A DNA stretch of 64,000 nucleotides from Caecitellus pseudoparvulus (Eukaryota; Bigyra: Bicosoecida): contig CBFFRQ010000096.1 in assembly GCA_965644315.1 (NCBI GenBank), forward strand, positions 248,001 to 312,000, read 5' to 3'. Of the stretch, positions 39,890 to 50,546 are shown one piece after another (position 1 is the stretch's first letter; each line of letters begins with the position of its first letter). The position numbers and the translations under genes were made by a program. The notes beneath the pieces were generated by a model. The model was not told where the DNA came from. It saw only the letters and a list, made by a program, of their open reading frames with translations, and searched no databases.

Positions 39890-41280
39890 TCAGGCCCATG
39901 AAAGGTTGTAGATCTCCAGCTGAGCTTCGTAGCAGCCGCCGCCAGTGGCAGGTGTGCCTGCCTCGCGCAAGCTGTCCTTTCCACGCCCTTGCTCCATGGC
40001 CAGGTGCTGCTGCTCGATAAGGTCCTGCACGAGGCCAGACGGGACTGGGGTGCGATGTACTTGAAAGCCGCAAGCCACTGCTGCGTCTTCAAAGAACTTC
40101 ACGCCCCAGCGAACGTCCGCAGGTGGCAGCATGAAGTAGGCCTGGCCAGAGGGCGCCAACCACTGGGACACCGCGCGGGCAACGTGTTCCGCATCTTCCC
40201 TGCTGCAGATCATGTCACTTCCGATGACGACGTCGAAGCGGTCCACCCCATCCAGCTCAGGGTGAAGATCAGCGAGGTAGTGGGGATCCCGCACACAGCT
40301 GCCCCGCACACCGGCCTCCCCTCGACCTGAGCTGGATGTGCCGGGCGACTCCCGCTGCACATCCCGGGTGTTTTCTCGGCTCCAGTCCAGCCGCCTCACG
40401 AGCACGGTATGGTCAGCTGGGAAGGGTGATGGTGTGGCACAGACTGGGGGGTCACCTACTGGGAGAGCAGTGCTGTTGCAGTTCAGGACTGCGTTGTGCA
40501 AGCAGTTGCGCAGGACCGCCGGGTTGAAGTCAGTGAGAACCACATGTGGGATAATGTGGGCTGCTAACAGACCTGTCAAGCCCATGCCAGCCCCCATCTC
40601 CAGAAGGTTCTTGACTTTGCCACACCAAGTCGGCGCCAACTCAGCTGCAAGCCAACGACCCATGATCTCCGCAGCCGGCCACAGCACCATGCCCACGTCT
40701 GCTTGGGACTCCATGCGCTTGGCCCACTCATGCCGCAGCACCAGCTGGGTGGTGTCTGTACCCTTCTCGTGCTGTGTGCTTGCGGACATGGTGAATGTGA
40801 ATGTTGAAGGCCGGACATCGTAGGCATCGGGAAGGGAGGGCGGCATGGGAAAGCTGTAGCCGGCTGGCAGGCCCGCACTGCACACTCCAATCGCGTCCCC
40901 GACCAAATCGCCCCACTCATCCCCTTCTGGTGTCGCGGGACCCGCCCAGGACATGCTACGGGTGAGCAGCTTCGAAAGGGCTGCGTGGCCTCCGCGCATG
41001 CCGAACTCCAGCGCACAGTCCATGTCCAAGCACACGACCCCAACCACTCTCAGAGCTTGCACGACATCTGTGCCGCTTGAGGGTGTGGCCTCCTCCAGTG
41101 CCTGCACAAGCGCTGCCAGTCCACCCTCTGCGAAAAGAAGGGAGAGTAAAACGTGTACGAAACGCAGGCCTCCCTTCCTTCGCTCGCAGGATTCGACGCA
41201 CTGGACCGAAAGACCAGGCAGTCAGCAGGATGAGTAGACACTCCTTGGAGCAGCTCCAGCGCGTCACTGTCGCTCGCCAT
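39890..41280 (-). CDS. METTL21/CaM-KMT-type seven-beta-strand methyltransferase
   Basis: Exons 41280-41242 and 41125-39890, one 116-bp intron; 424 residues. The N-terminal part (GGLAALVQALEEA, GGHAALSKLLTR) resembles armadillo-type helices. The catalytic domain has VLWPAAEIMGRWLAAEL, motif I LLEMGAGMGLTGLLAAH near 185-200, VVLTDFNPAVLRNCLHNA, and the post-motif FDVVIGSDMIC near 310, a layout typical of the Methyltransf_16 protein-lysine methyltransferases. The substrate (for example an elongation factor, chaperone or calmodulin) cannot be told. The splice acceptor is at CAGAG, where either AG could be used; the second keeps frame. Its stop is 25 bp from that of the GT17-like gene. Confidence 0.78.
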
Positions 41281-41741
41281 AGGGCCTTGTCTGGATGTAT
41301 GCGTGCACACTGAGGAGGCGTGCGAAGGTAGGCGTCTTCCCGAAAGCTGTGTGGCTTCGGCGAAGCGGACAGGGTGGCGAAACCGACCGGCAGAACGGAA
41401 CAAAGTGCCTCGCGGTGTACGAAGCGAGAAGTTCTCAGTTCTTTCAATGTATTGCGCCAAGCCTTATGCGTGCCCTGTTTGTGATCCTTGAGGGACACGA
41501 CGGGTGTTGCACGCACCAAGCTCGAGCCAGGGCTGCAGTCTAGAGGCGGGCCACAAATGCAAGCTCGGCAAAAGTGACACCATCATGGAGATACGTGGTG
41601 CGTTTGGTGCAGTGTTTGGAGTGCTCCACGGGCATAGTGCCTTGCAACGTGGCCACCTTTGCCCTGGCCATCTGTTGCTGAAAGCGCGACCAGTGGTAGG
41701 GGCGCGAAGCGATTTCCGCAGCTGGGCCGTCCCACAGTGTG
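41281..41741. promoter_or_regulatory. Divergent promoter region, methyltransferase and unknown gene
   Basis: 461 bp between opposite starts. No convincing core-promoter motif or exon. Confidence 0.3.
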
Positions 41742-43490
41742 ATGTTCAAGCGCGGCGCCGACGATGGGGGCATTGACAAAGCCAAACTCCGGAAGAAAGT
41801 GCGGAGCATGAACCGCCGTGCGGAGCGTCGCCGCATCCGCCAAGAGGAGGAGCACCGGCGGCAGGAAGAAGCGCTGGCTTCGGCAGTGCTGGACAAGACC
41901 CAAACCATCATCGGGCTCCGAGGGGAGATCGGGACAGTAGCTCACACAGCAGCAAAGGCTGAGCGTGACGCCCTGCAAACACAGTTGTCACAGCTGCGAG
42001 AGTCCAAGGCAGACCCGACCGGGGCAGCAGCGTTGCATGCGCTGTTTGACAGCCATGCGCAGCAAAGGCGCGAGGCCGCCGTGGCTACTCGGCAGACCAT
42101 TCGGAAGGCAGCTCTCACACAACACCGCAAGCGCATGTCCATGGCAGACACGCAGGCTAAGCACCCAAAGCCGTTCAAGAACGACTCTGACGTGGTGGAC
42201 GTGATTTCGCGCAGGCCCGAGGGGCTGGGGCCGAGCCAGCCCAGCCAGGAGCGACTGGGGTGGACCAAGATGGATTTCCGGCTGAAGCCTGGTCAGCCTG
42301 ACTTTCGCACACGCTGCGACGAAGGGTCCTTTGGCTACGTTGCACCTGCACGGCAGCTGAAGCTGGGGGGGCCAGGCAGCGCGCCGCCTGAGCCGGACGC
42401 CGCTCGACTGGCCGCACTGAAGAAGTCAGCCAAGCGCCGGCCGCTGTGGGCGGCGCGACACACCGGGCCATGGAAGAGCAGTGTGCAGCAAGACGGCGCA
42501 CCGGCCTTCTCCTCCCTCGCACCCTCCCGCCCTGCCGATGATGACGAGCGGCGCATGGCCTCGCGGTACATCGTCCCGGACCGTGTGCACTACAAGCCTG
42601 CCCTGGAAGGCAAGCCGGAGTGGAAGCCCGTGCGTGCTGACGACTCCGACAAAGACTTCTCGCGCTTCGCCCCCAACGACGTGTGGCTCCGGAACCACAA
42701 TACGCTGGAGGCTGAAGCGTTGCTGGAGAAGTTTGGCATTGACCCCCTGCAGTTCAAGAGCAGCCGTGAAAAGCGGGTGCGGGCAGCCAAAGCGTCAGCG
42801 CGCAAGGCGCCTGCCCTCCTTGGAGATGGGGATGCTGACGAATTCTCCAATCGAAAGACAGTCTCCTCTGGCTCGTATGTCCGCGGTGGCGCCTTCAACT
42901 TCGACGTGACGCTGGCACGCGGCAGCCAAGCCAGCCGGGACGGCGCTCAGAGCCTGCAAGAGGGGCGCGCCGTGGCGTCTGCACGGGCGTTTCAGAGGAC
43001 CATGCAAGGGGGTGCCATTGCTGCGCGAGCGTCGATGCAAGGCACGCGCCCGCAGTCCACTGCCTCTGCCACAGGTGGCCTGTGGCGCAGCAGGGACGCT
43101 CGCGCCCGGCGCCGGCCTGCCAGCCAGGCCGTCGCGCGCTCCGCACTCTTTGACACCATCGCGCGGTCCAAGTTGCCCGCAAAGGATGTTGCGGTGCTGG
43201 CCAGTGGCAACACGGCTGCAGCAGGGCAGGGAGCGCTGCACTCTGTCGGCCGGGGTGGGCACATAGACAGGGAGCGGTATGCCGCGGTGCTCGCGGAGGC
43301 CTCCACTCTGGGAGGCACGTCTTCTACCGCGGTCCGTCCTGGCAGCGCGGGTGATGACCTCCTCGCCTTGACTGGCATGCAGCCAGCCCCCTCAGGGTCC
43401 CCCACTGGACAGCGGCTCGCAGGCAAGAGCGTGCAGGAGATGTCCAGCATTGGCGCCGGCGTGCGGGCCACTGCTCCAAAGTACTACTGA
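41742..43490 (+). CDS. Basic protein of unknown function
   Basis: 582 residues, intronless. The ATG at 41742 is used; the preceding in-frame GTG is not a likely start. I do not recognise a family. Residues 1-60 are strongly basic and helical (KLRKKVRSMNRRAERRRIRQ). Residues 60-160 continue as Gln/Arg/Ala helix. The middle has aromatic blocks that look conserved: LGWTKMDFRLKPGQPDFRTR, RPLWAARHTGPWKSS, YIVPDRVHYKPALEGKPEWK, FAPNDVWLRNHNTLEAEALL and KFGIDPLQFKSSREKR. The last third is Ala/Gly/Arg/Ser-rich. Basic composition suggests nucleic-acid or microtubule contact, but that is only a guess. Its stop overlaps the 3' end of the convergent KH gene by 7 bp. Confidence 0.8.
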   Translation: MFKRGADDGGIDKAKLRKKVRSMNRRAERRRIRQEEEHRRQEEALASAVLDKTQTIIGLRGEIGTVAHTAAKAERDALQTQLSQLRESKADPTGAAALHALFDSHAQQRREAAVATRQTIRKAALTQHRKRMSMADTQAKHPKPFKNDSDVVDVISRRPEGLGPSQPSQERLGWTKMDFRLKPGQPDFRTRCDEGSFGYVAPARQLKLGGPGSAPPEPDAARLAALKKSAKRRPLWAARHTGPWKSSVQQDGAPAFSSLAPSRPADDDERRMASRYIVPDRVHYKPALEGKPEWKPVRADDSDKDFSRFAPNDVWLRNHNTLEAEALLEKFGIDPLQFKSSREKRVRAAKASARKAPALLGDGDADEFSNRKTVSSGSYVRGGAFNFDVTLARGSQASRDGAQSLQEGRAVASARAFQRTMQGGAIAARASMQGTRPQSTASATGGLWRSRDARARRRPASQAVARSALFDTIARSKLPAKDVAVLASGNTAAAGQGALHSVGRGGHIDRERYAAVLAEASTLGGTSSTAVRPGSAGDDLLALTGMQPAPSGSPTGQRLAGKSVQEMSSIGAGVRATAPKYY

Positions 43491-44611
43491 ATCCCCTGCT
43501 GTCGCTGTGCCTGCTTGCGAATAGCCTGTGACGCGCTGTGCGCACGGGCTGTGGCCTGGAGTGCACTTTGAATGCTGCTTTGCAGCGCGGCCGTCGCCGC
43601 AGCCTGCTGCTGCCGTGTGCCGGTGAGGTACGCCAAGCGCACCCCACCACTGTCTTTCTGCGCGAGCTTGATGCCGCAGCCTGTGGCTTGTCTGATCGCG
43701 TTGATGCTACGGCCACCTCGGCCTATGACGGCACCGACTGCCGCCGTAGGGATCGCAACGCAGGGAGTGTCGGCTGGTGGAGGGCTGACAGCAAAGGCGC
43801 CTGCCGGGAAACCAACAGCTTCTCCGGAGCTGCTCGCACTCGACGAGCCTGCTGTCATGCTTGAGGAGTGCTCAGGCATGCCTGTGTGCTGCTGAAGCTG
43901 GCATTGACTGAGAACTTGCAGAAACAGCCACCACAACTCGGCCGTGGTGGAAGTTGAGAGGTGCACAGTTGTCCGGAAAGCGGCATCCAGAGCGGCGGGG
44001 TGCTTTTCGATGCGAATGGAGCAGTGTGCTGGCAGAGCCTGCCTGAGTTTGGAGATAGTGCGGCCTCCCTGCCCAATCAGTGCGCCAGTTTGTTTGTTGT
44101 CGATGATGAGCGCAGCTGCCGGTGGGCCGCTGCGCAACGCGCTCACGACTTCCAACACCGCCTGCACTGCACCGTGCTGCTCTGGCTGGGGGCCTGAGAC
44201 AGTTAACACCCGGAATTCACCTGCTTGCTGCGCGTCCAAGATGCGGATGCGGCAAGACTCGAATTGGCCCCGCAGGTCATGAATCGGGCCAGCGCCTCCG
44301 CCGATGAGCATTGAAGCCACTGTGGGAGCAACGCCGAGACGTGTTGCGGTGATGCGCTTCGTGCTACAGTGCAGTGACACGGGCATGGATGTGCAGCTGC
44401 TGTCATGGCTCGGTCGCGATCCATGCGGACTGGGCGCTGGCGTGGTGCTTGGCGTTTCGCTTGCGCTCTGCGTTTCTGCGCACTCAACATGAACTGCTCG
44501 CTTCGCAGTGACTGAAGACAGAGACTCCTCAGCGCCCCAGGAAGTATTTCGGGGACGCTTCCTTCCCCCCTCTTTCAGCCCGTCTGGACTCAGCGAGCCT
44601 TGCGAGGCCAT
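43484..44611 (-). CDS. Triple KH-domain RNA-binding protein (PCBP/hnRNP K-like layout)
   Basis: 375 residues, intronless. After a Ser/Thr/Pro-rich leader with a KR-rich patch come three KH-like domains. KH1 (about 98-170) has an altered loop, LIGGGAGPIHDLR. KH2 (about 183-240) has GALIGQGGRTISKLRQ. KH3 (about 285-345) has GAVIGRGGRSINAIRQATGC and the end LAYLTGTRQQQAAATAAL. KH2 and KH3 keep the RNA-binding GxxG loop (GQGG, GRGG). A Ser/Ala linker lies before KH3, as in PCBP and hnRNP K proteins, which bind poly-C RNA. The last 30 residues are Gln/Ala/Arg-rich. Confidence 0.85.
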   Translation of the reverse strand: MASQGSLSPDGLKEGGRKRPRNTSWGAEESLSSVTAKRAVHVECAETQSASETPSTTPAPSPHGSRPSHDSSCTSMPVSLHCSTKRITATRLGVAPTVASMLIGGGAGPIHDLRGQFESCRIRILDAQQAGEFRVLTVSGPQPEQHGAVQAVLEVVSALRSGPPAAALIIDNKQTGALIGQGGRTISKLRQALPAHCSIRIEKHPAALDAAFRTTVHLSTSTTAELWWLFLQVLSQCQLQQHTGMPEHSSSMTAGSSSASSSGEAVGFPAGAFAVSPPPADTPCVAIPTAAVGAVIGRGGRSINAIRQATGCGIKLAQKDSGGVRLAYLTGTRQQQAAATAALQSSIQSALQATARAHSASQAIRKQAQRQQGIQ

Positions 44612-44990
44612 GGGTCAGATTTGAGCTTTTGATGGCCTGCCTCGATCGCTCCGCAGTGACGCTGCCTCGCGCCTCTCACACCTGGACCGTGGCATACGCC
44701 AGGGCAATACTTTCGTTCACAACTTCGGCAGTTTTCCTGTATTTGAATTGTTTTGACGATTGGTGTCGCTCGGTTTCTCGCCTCAACAGGCAGAAAATTT
44801 TAGCAGTCTCACTCGCCGCGTCCTGCCTCGCTTCCAGATCCCGGCTCGACCCACAATATCAACCTAGATCCTAACCCCAACCTTCCACATGGTCTCATCC
44901 ACCCAGTAGCTTTGGCCCCTCTCTTACCAAGCGCGTCAAACACACAGCTAGTAAAACCGGGGGCTAGCAATTTCCGCTGTAGGCACACAA
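44612..44990. promoter_or_regulatory. Divergent promoter region, KH and WW genes
   Basis: 379 bp between opposite starts, with a T-rich stretch near 44710-44800 that is less GC-rich than the coding flanks. No discrete element assigned. Confidence 0.3.
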
Positions 44991-45784
44991 ATGGCAGCTT
45001 TGCGCCGCGTCGCGCTGGTGAAGTTGCCAGTACACAAGACGGGGCACTTTCACAACCTCGTTGCCGCTCGTGTGCTGGACAGCACTTTCTGGCTGCAGTC
45101 TGTTCCGTCTGCCCGCTGCTCCTCGAAAGCTGCCCCAAGTGGCACAGCCAAGACAGAGCCAAGTGGCGCATCAGCGCCCCCATCCACAGATGGTGCGACA
45201 GAGAAGAGCCAATGGGTAAAGTCCATCGATCCTGCCAATGGACTTCCCTTCTGGTACAACAAGGTGACGATGGAGCACCGAGACAAGGAGCCTGAGTTCG
45301 CGAAGTACGATGACCTGAAGGACTCTGAGACCCCGGCAGACGTGAAGCTCGTGCGCGGGACGGACGGGCGGATGTGGGAGTCGTGGGTGATGCTGTGGAC
45401 CCAAGTTCGGCCCCTCGCCGCCGTCACTTGTTGTGCTCCCTCCGCAGGTACCGCACGCAGCCACCACACGACAAGCCGTACTGGTTCCACCGCCCCAGCG
45501 GGGAGGCGACGTGGAAGGACCCCGAAGTCACCCCTGCAGATGCCCTGGACATCGATGATGGCAAGCCTGGCAAGACGTGGCAGTCAATCCGAGCCTTCTT
45601 CGGCTTTGGAGGCGGCGATGATGCCGCCGACGAGCAGCCATCAGCATCCGCCGCAAGCCAGCCCAAGCCAGGACGCCAAAGTCAAGAGACACTGCATGAA
45701 GCATCTCCATCACAGGGCAAGTCATCTCGCATCAAGCCCTCAAACACTAGTCCTCCCAACACCCCTGAGCAGGGCAAGGAATGA
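44991..45784 (+). CDS. WW-domain protein with mitochondrial-type presequence
   Basis: Exons 44991-45386 and 45461-45784, one 74-bp intron (GTGATG...ACGCAG, phase 0); 239 residues. The start is in a strong context (ACAAATGG). Residues 1-47 are rich in Arg, Ala, Leu and Ser and lack acids until position 30, as in mitochondrial presequences. Two WW-like modules follow: WVKSIDPANGLPFWYNKVTM, and after the splice WPPHDKPYWFHRPSGEATWK. Each has the aromatic pair and the terminal Trp or Pro region. The tail is Ser/Pro/Gln-rich. WW modules bind proline-rich ligands; a mitochondrial role is inferred from the N terminus only. An acceptor 13 bp upstream (CCGCAG at 45447) would shift the frame and break the second WW module. 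Confidence 0.68.
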
Positions 45785-45955
45785 TGCACCGACACCACAG
45801 GTTGTCAAAGCGCGCCCACTTTATCGCAATTCAAATAGACGGGCAGAACAACGAGGTGTGACTCAAATACAAGTTATTCTGAGTTTCACCTTCATGCCCT
45901 GAAGCAGGCGTGCCTGCACGCCAGTGCCCCCACATCGCCAAGACATCTGCGGAAT

Positions 45956-47798
45956 ATGGCTGAAGTGGTGGCACTCTTGGAGACCGCCAAGGCAGTCGAC
46001 GAGGCCTTCCACGCAAAGCTGAAAAGTGCAATTGGAATCATTCAGTCGGCACTGCATGTGTACAAGGAGTCTGAGCTTGCATTCAGCTTCAATGGCGGCA
46101 AGGACTCCACCGTCGTGCTGCACCTGCTGAGAGCGGCACTGGCCCTGTCTGAGGCGCCTGCCAGCGCCCCCCTGGCTGGGGTGCGCAATGTGTACTTTAG
46201 CACGCGTGACGAGTTCCCCGAAATCTTGGACTTCATCGAGGAGTGCAACGCGGAGTACGGCATGAAGCTGGTGCGAGAGGCAGGCTTCCCACGCGGATTG
46301 CAGGACACCGTCACCAAGTACGGCACCCGAGCGATCCTACTGGGGACACGGTCCACCGACCCCGACGGCCGTGCGTGCCTGCGTGCCTTGAGTCTGGTGC
46401 ATATGTCAACCCCACTTTGTCGCCTCACAATCCTTCCCAGGGCACCTGGAAGCCTTCGCCCCGTGCTCGCCAGGGTGGCCCCCTGTCATGCGCGTGAACC
46501 CCATCCTGCACTGGACGTACACAGACGTGTGGAAGCTGCTGTGGGGCGCCCAGCTGCGCGTCGCACCGCTTTACATGCAGGGGTACACTTCGTTGGGCAG
46601 CACGTGTGACAGCACGCCCAATCCAGCCTTGAGGGTGCCAGCCAGCGTGGTGGCGAGTGCAACGCCAGCACCCGCAGCTGCTTCGACGCAACCTGGCGAG
46701 CACACTCTGCAGATTCCCCTGGCCATGCTCCTTGCAAATTTGGACACAGATGATGAAGCAGTGCAGGGTGTCATTGCCCTGCACCAAGCAACAGGCGGTG
46801 CTGCGGCCAGCACCGTGACAGTTGTGCAGGCAGAGGATGGCTGTCACTACGCGCCCGGGTACTGCCTGACAGACAGTGACAAGGAGCGGGATGGGCGGAA
46901 ACGGCGGTCAAAGCCGCGGGGAAGGTCCGCGAGTTTTGCGGCGCTGGAGGCGCTGTCCACAGTGGAAGGTGTCCTGGACTGCCTCCGCTCAAGCACTTGC
47001 TCGGCAGCTGGAGTGGTTGTGGTGGGGGATGAAGTGCTGGCAGGTCGGACGCCAGATGCAAACGGACCGCACATCATCGCTACCTTGGCGGGGGCTGGCC
47101 TGCGGGTGTCACGCTGCACCATTGTGCCGGACCAGTGTGCGGCCATCGCGACAGAAGTCGCTTCGCTTTCTGCAGCTTGTCGGGTGGTGGTGACTGCAGG
47201 GGGCGTGGGGCCCACCCATGACGATGTCACAATGGCAGGTGTCGCAGCCGGCATGGGCGTGCCACTGACACGCCACGCTGAGATGGAGGCGTTCCTGCGA
47301 GAGTGGCATGCAGCACGAGGTGAGGAGGTGACAGAGGCTGCGCTGCGCATGGCTGACCTGCCACACGGCGCAGTGTTGCTGCGGAGGGGCGACGTGGGGG
47401 GGGCTGCTGCGGAGGGTTTGGAATACCCTGTCGTCGTCATGCGCAACATCATCATCCTGCCAGGCGTGCCCTCCCTCGTGCAGGCCAAGCTGGGCATGTT
47501 CCTGCCTCTGCTGTCCCAGGGCACGCAGCCCCTCTCCACCCTGGAGTTGCGGGTGCGTGAGCCGGAAGCGCGGTTGGCTGGGCCCCTGGCAAGTCTCGCA
47601 GAGCAGTTTTCTGTGGCTCAAGTGGCGCTAGGTAGCTACCCTGTCGACAACGGCCACTTCTCGGCAACGGCCGGCAGCGCTGATGGGTCAGCGTCACCAG
47701 AGGTTGTGCTGGTGCTGAGCGGGCCGCCTGATGCCGTCGCTGCTTCAGGCAGTCAGCTGCAGAGTGCGCTGAAGGAGGCAGGAATCCATTGCATGTGA
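45956..47798 (+). CDS. FAD synthase (PAPS-reductase-like domain then MoCF-like domain)
   Basis: Transfers AMP from ATP to FMN to make FAD. Exons 45956-46370 and 46441-47798, one 70-bp intron; 590 residues. The N-terminal FADS domain has LAFSFNGGKDSTVVLHLLRA near 43, VYFSTRDEFPEILDFI, the FMN/ATP motif GTRSTDPDGR formed across the splice junction, and MRVNPILHWTYTDVWKLLW. A Ser/Ala linker leads to a molybdopterin-binding-like domain near 328-490 (GVVVVGDEVLAG, VVVTAGGVGPTHDDVT, LPGVPSLVQAKLG). In human FLAD1 the order is the opposite (MoCF-like first). The FADS-first order is, to my knowledge, also found in a plant homologue. It lies 171 bp downstream of the WW gene on the same strand. Confidence 0.88.
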
Positions 47799-47828
47799 TG
47801 TGCAGGTGTGCATGCATTGTGGCCCCGT

Positions 47829-50157
47829 CTAGAACAGGTCCTGGTCGTACGAACTCATGATCTCCTTGCGAGAAATGATGCCCACGGGCTCGTTGGCATC
47901 ATCTGTCACAACCAAGTGCCTTATGCCGAGAGATCTGAACAGCGTGAACACTCGGCTGAGAGGGCACTGGCGCTGCACTGCGATGGGCACGGGGTTCATG
48001 ATGGGGCGCAAGTCCAGGTACGCCGCCAAGTCCTCCGGCGCCAGGTCGGCCACGCCATCGGTTGACTGCGTTTTGCTGCTGAGCGTCGTAGCGAAGTCAT
48101 CCACGTGCAGGCGCTGGGCGGCCGTGGGCCCAAAGGCGCGGTGCTTCAGCATGACCACCAGCTGGTTCCGCATGATCATGCCGACGTACCGGTGTGGCTG
48201 TGCTGTGGAAACGACGGGGAAGCCGTTGTGGCGGCACGTCTGCAGCAAGCGCACGACGTCCTTCACTGGCGGCATCTCTGTCAGCATGCGCACGGGGTGA
48301 GCCATGACGTCCTGCGCCGTGGACGCGAACATGTTCCCTGACGGCTTGGACTCCACGAAGGGCATGCACTGCAGCTCAACGTGCAAGTCATACAGTGCAA
48401 TGCCAAACAAGTCTCCGACCCACTTGCTGACGAGCAGCACAAGCATGGTCGGGGTGACGAACGTGATGTCGTTCGTGGTTTCAGTCAGGATGACAGCGAG
48501 AGAGATCGTCATGCGTGCGACGCCACCTAAACTTGCCGTGGCGCCGATGATCGCGTAAGTGCCCGGCACGACGCCTGCGTCGGGGAACAGCATGCGAATG
48601 GCCTCCCCCATAAGCCGCCCGTACGCGCAGCCCATGAGGATGCACGGCACAAAGAGGCCTGACGGCACGGAGATGCCGTAGGTGATCACCGCAAGGAAGA
48701 AGATGACGACGAAGAAGCCCAACAGGGCGCCCATGTCGTACTGTTCCTCGTTGTGGAAGAAACCCTTGATGACTTGCTCCCATGGTGCGAAGAGGATGCT
48801 CGCCATGGTGTTGTACTCGCCGTCGGCGCAGTTGTACCGTGAGAGGAACTCCTTACTGGCGTCCCCGATGATGGGTCGACACTCAGAGAATACGTAGGGT
48901 GCCCAGAACGTCAGGACAGCCGTGGACAATGCAACGAGCATGGCTTCAGTCCACTTCAGGAGGGGCTTGCCTGCCAAGTGCTCCCGGCGCCAGTGGCAAA
49001 TGCGCTCATTCACAGTGTTGAACAGTGCGCCTTGCAAGCCCCCAAACAGGCCCAGGATGAGGAAGAAAGGCAGCTCCCACACACGGAATGGGTCCTTGAT
49101 GGCAGGCGCGAAGGAGATGAGCCCAGAGTAGTTGGAGGAGGGGTCCTCGATGATCTTCCAAATGTTCAGGAAGAACGTGCCCAGCACCGAGCACATGAAC
49201 ACCATCCACGTCAGCTGCGTGGACCAGAACGATGACGCCTCCTCCAAGGAAAAGAGAATGCCGCCCACAGGCGCCCCGAACGCAGCAGCGACGCCAGCCG
49301 CCGCCCCGCCCGACACGAAGTCGCGCTTGTCCTTGTCGTTGCGGAAGCGGTGCGTCCAGCCCCGCAGCCAGGATCCGCGCCTGGACAAGCGCGCACAGCC
49401 AGTGCAGTGAGACACGTTGGCCGCCACCACTGCCCCTGTGTGCACGAGGGGGCCTTCTTTGCCGATGGCTAGCCCCGCTCCAACGGCAAAGACAACCCCG
49501 ACGCACTTGACCAGCAGTGTGGGGATGCGCAGGAAGCGGGCGTAGTTTGTGCCGTTCAGATACCCCTTAATTTGCGGAATGCCACTGCCTGCCGCAACGG
49601 GCTCGACAAACGCTGTCAGTGCCGCGGCGACGGCGACGTAGGCCAAGTCGAAACCCAGGTACACCCCGAATGCAGCTGGCAAGGAGTTGGACCATGTCAG
49701 CGGGTGCACGTTGCTGAACTTGAGCTCTGTGAGGAACTCCACAGCCTTGGCCAGCCCGAAGGCCACCGTGCCTGTGATGACACCGACAATGCCAAACACC
49801 CACCAGCGTGCCAGGTTCACGCGGGAGTTCTGGGCCTGGTCCGTGCCCATGCGGTCACGCCGGTACAGTGCGTTGGCTGGCACGTCGTAGTCCAGGGACT
49901 CATACGAGTACATGAGCCGCAGCTCCTTCTCAGACATGTGGTGTGTGTGGCTGTTCTTGTGTAGCTTCTTGGGTGCATGGTCAACCGCTGCTGCAGCAGC
50001 GTCCGCCACATCCTGAGCAGGGGCGCAGGGCGGCAAGCGTGCACGCCCGCAGCGCCAGCTGCTTGGCTCAGGCACTCACAGCCATGTCCTCCAGCAGCGC
50101 CGTCGCTGCAGCTTCTGCGGCCTTGTGCCGCCTCCTGATTGATTCCTTATCTTCCAT
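47829..50157 (-). CDS. CLC-6/7-type chloride/proton exchanger with two CBS domains
   Basis: Exons 50157-50080 and 50012-47829, one 67-bp intron (phase 0); 753 residues. Selectivity motifs are GSGIPQIKGYLNG near 163 (Ser favours Cl- over nitrate), GKEGPLVHTGA near 208 with the gating glutamate, and GLFVP near 478. DKDKRDFVSGGAAAGVAAAF and LFSLEEASSFW, which has the proton glutamate, place it with endolysosomal CLC-6/7 and plant CLC-d-like exchangers rather than channels. Two CBS domains (about 590-650 and 697-750) form the cytosolic tail. It probably acidifies or balances charge in a vesicular compartment. The start ATG gives a charged N terminus; a CTGCAG acceptor upstream suggests a further 5' exon is possible. 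Confidence 0.92.
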
Positions 50158-50546
50158 TGCTGAAACACTGTCCACACTTGTCAAGGCGATGCCGGTGTCG
50201 CCTGCAGAGAGGTGAAAAGGTTGGCCTCAAGTGCAGTGCACTTCGCACGCTGGAGCGGGCGCCAGCCGAGCCTGGTACGCACCGGATGCAGTCCTCTCCT
50301 GGCGCCTTCTGCCAGCCACGCTCATGCCTGGGTCCCGCGTCGCAAAAGGCAGGTGCGGGAAAGATGGGGAGTCCAAGCAGTGTGCAGGGCTGCCGAGGTG
50401 AGCTGGCGTGAGTCCCTTTCAACCAGCAGCACATGCACCTCCCGCCCGCCAGATGGTGGAGAGATGCGAGATACCAGGATGAAGCTGCGAGGAAGGGCGC
50501 CTTGTGTTGGTACCTTCAATGTGAGGGTGCATTGCCGCCTGCAGGC
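50158..50546. promoter_or_regulatory. Upstream region of CLC gene
   Basis: 389 bp between the CLC start and the stop of the next same-strand gene. It may contain a CLC 5' exon, since a polypyrimidine tract and CTGCAG end just upstream of the chosen start. No other element seen. Confidence 0.3.
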
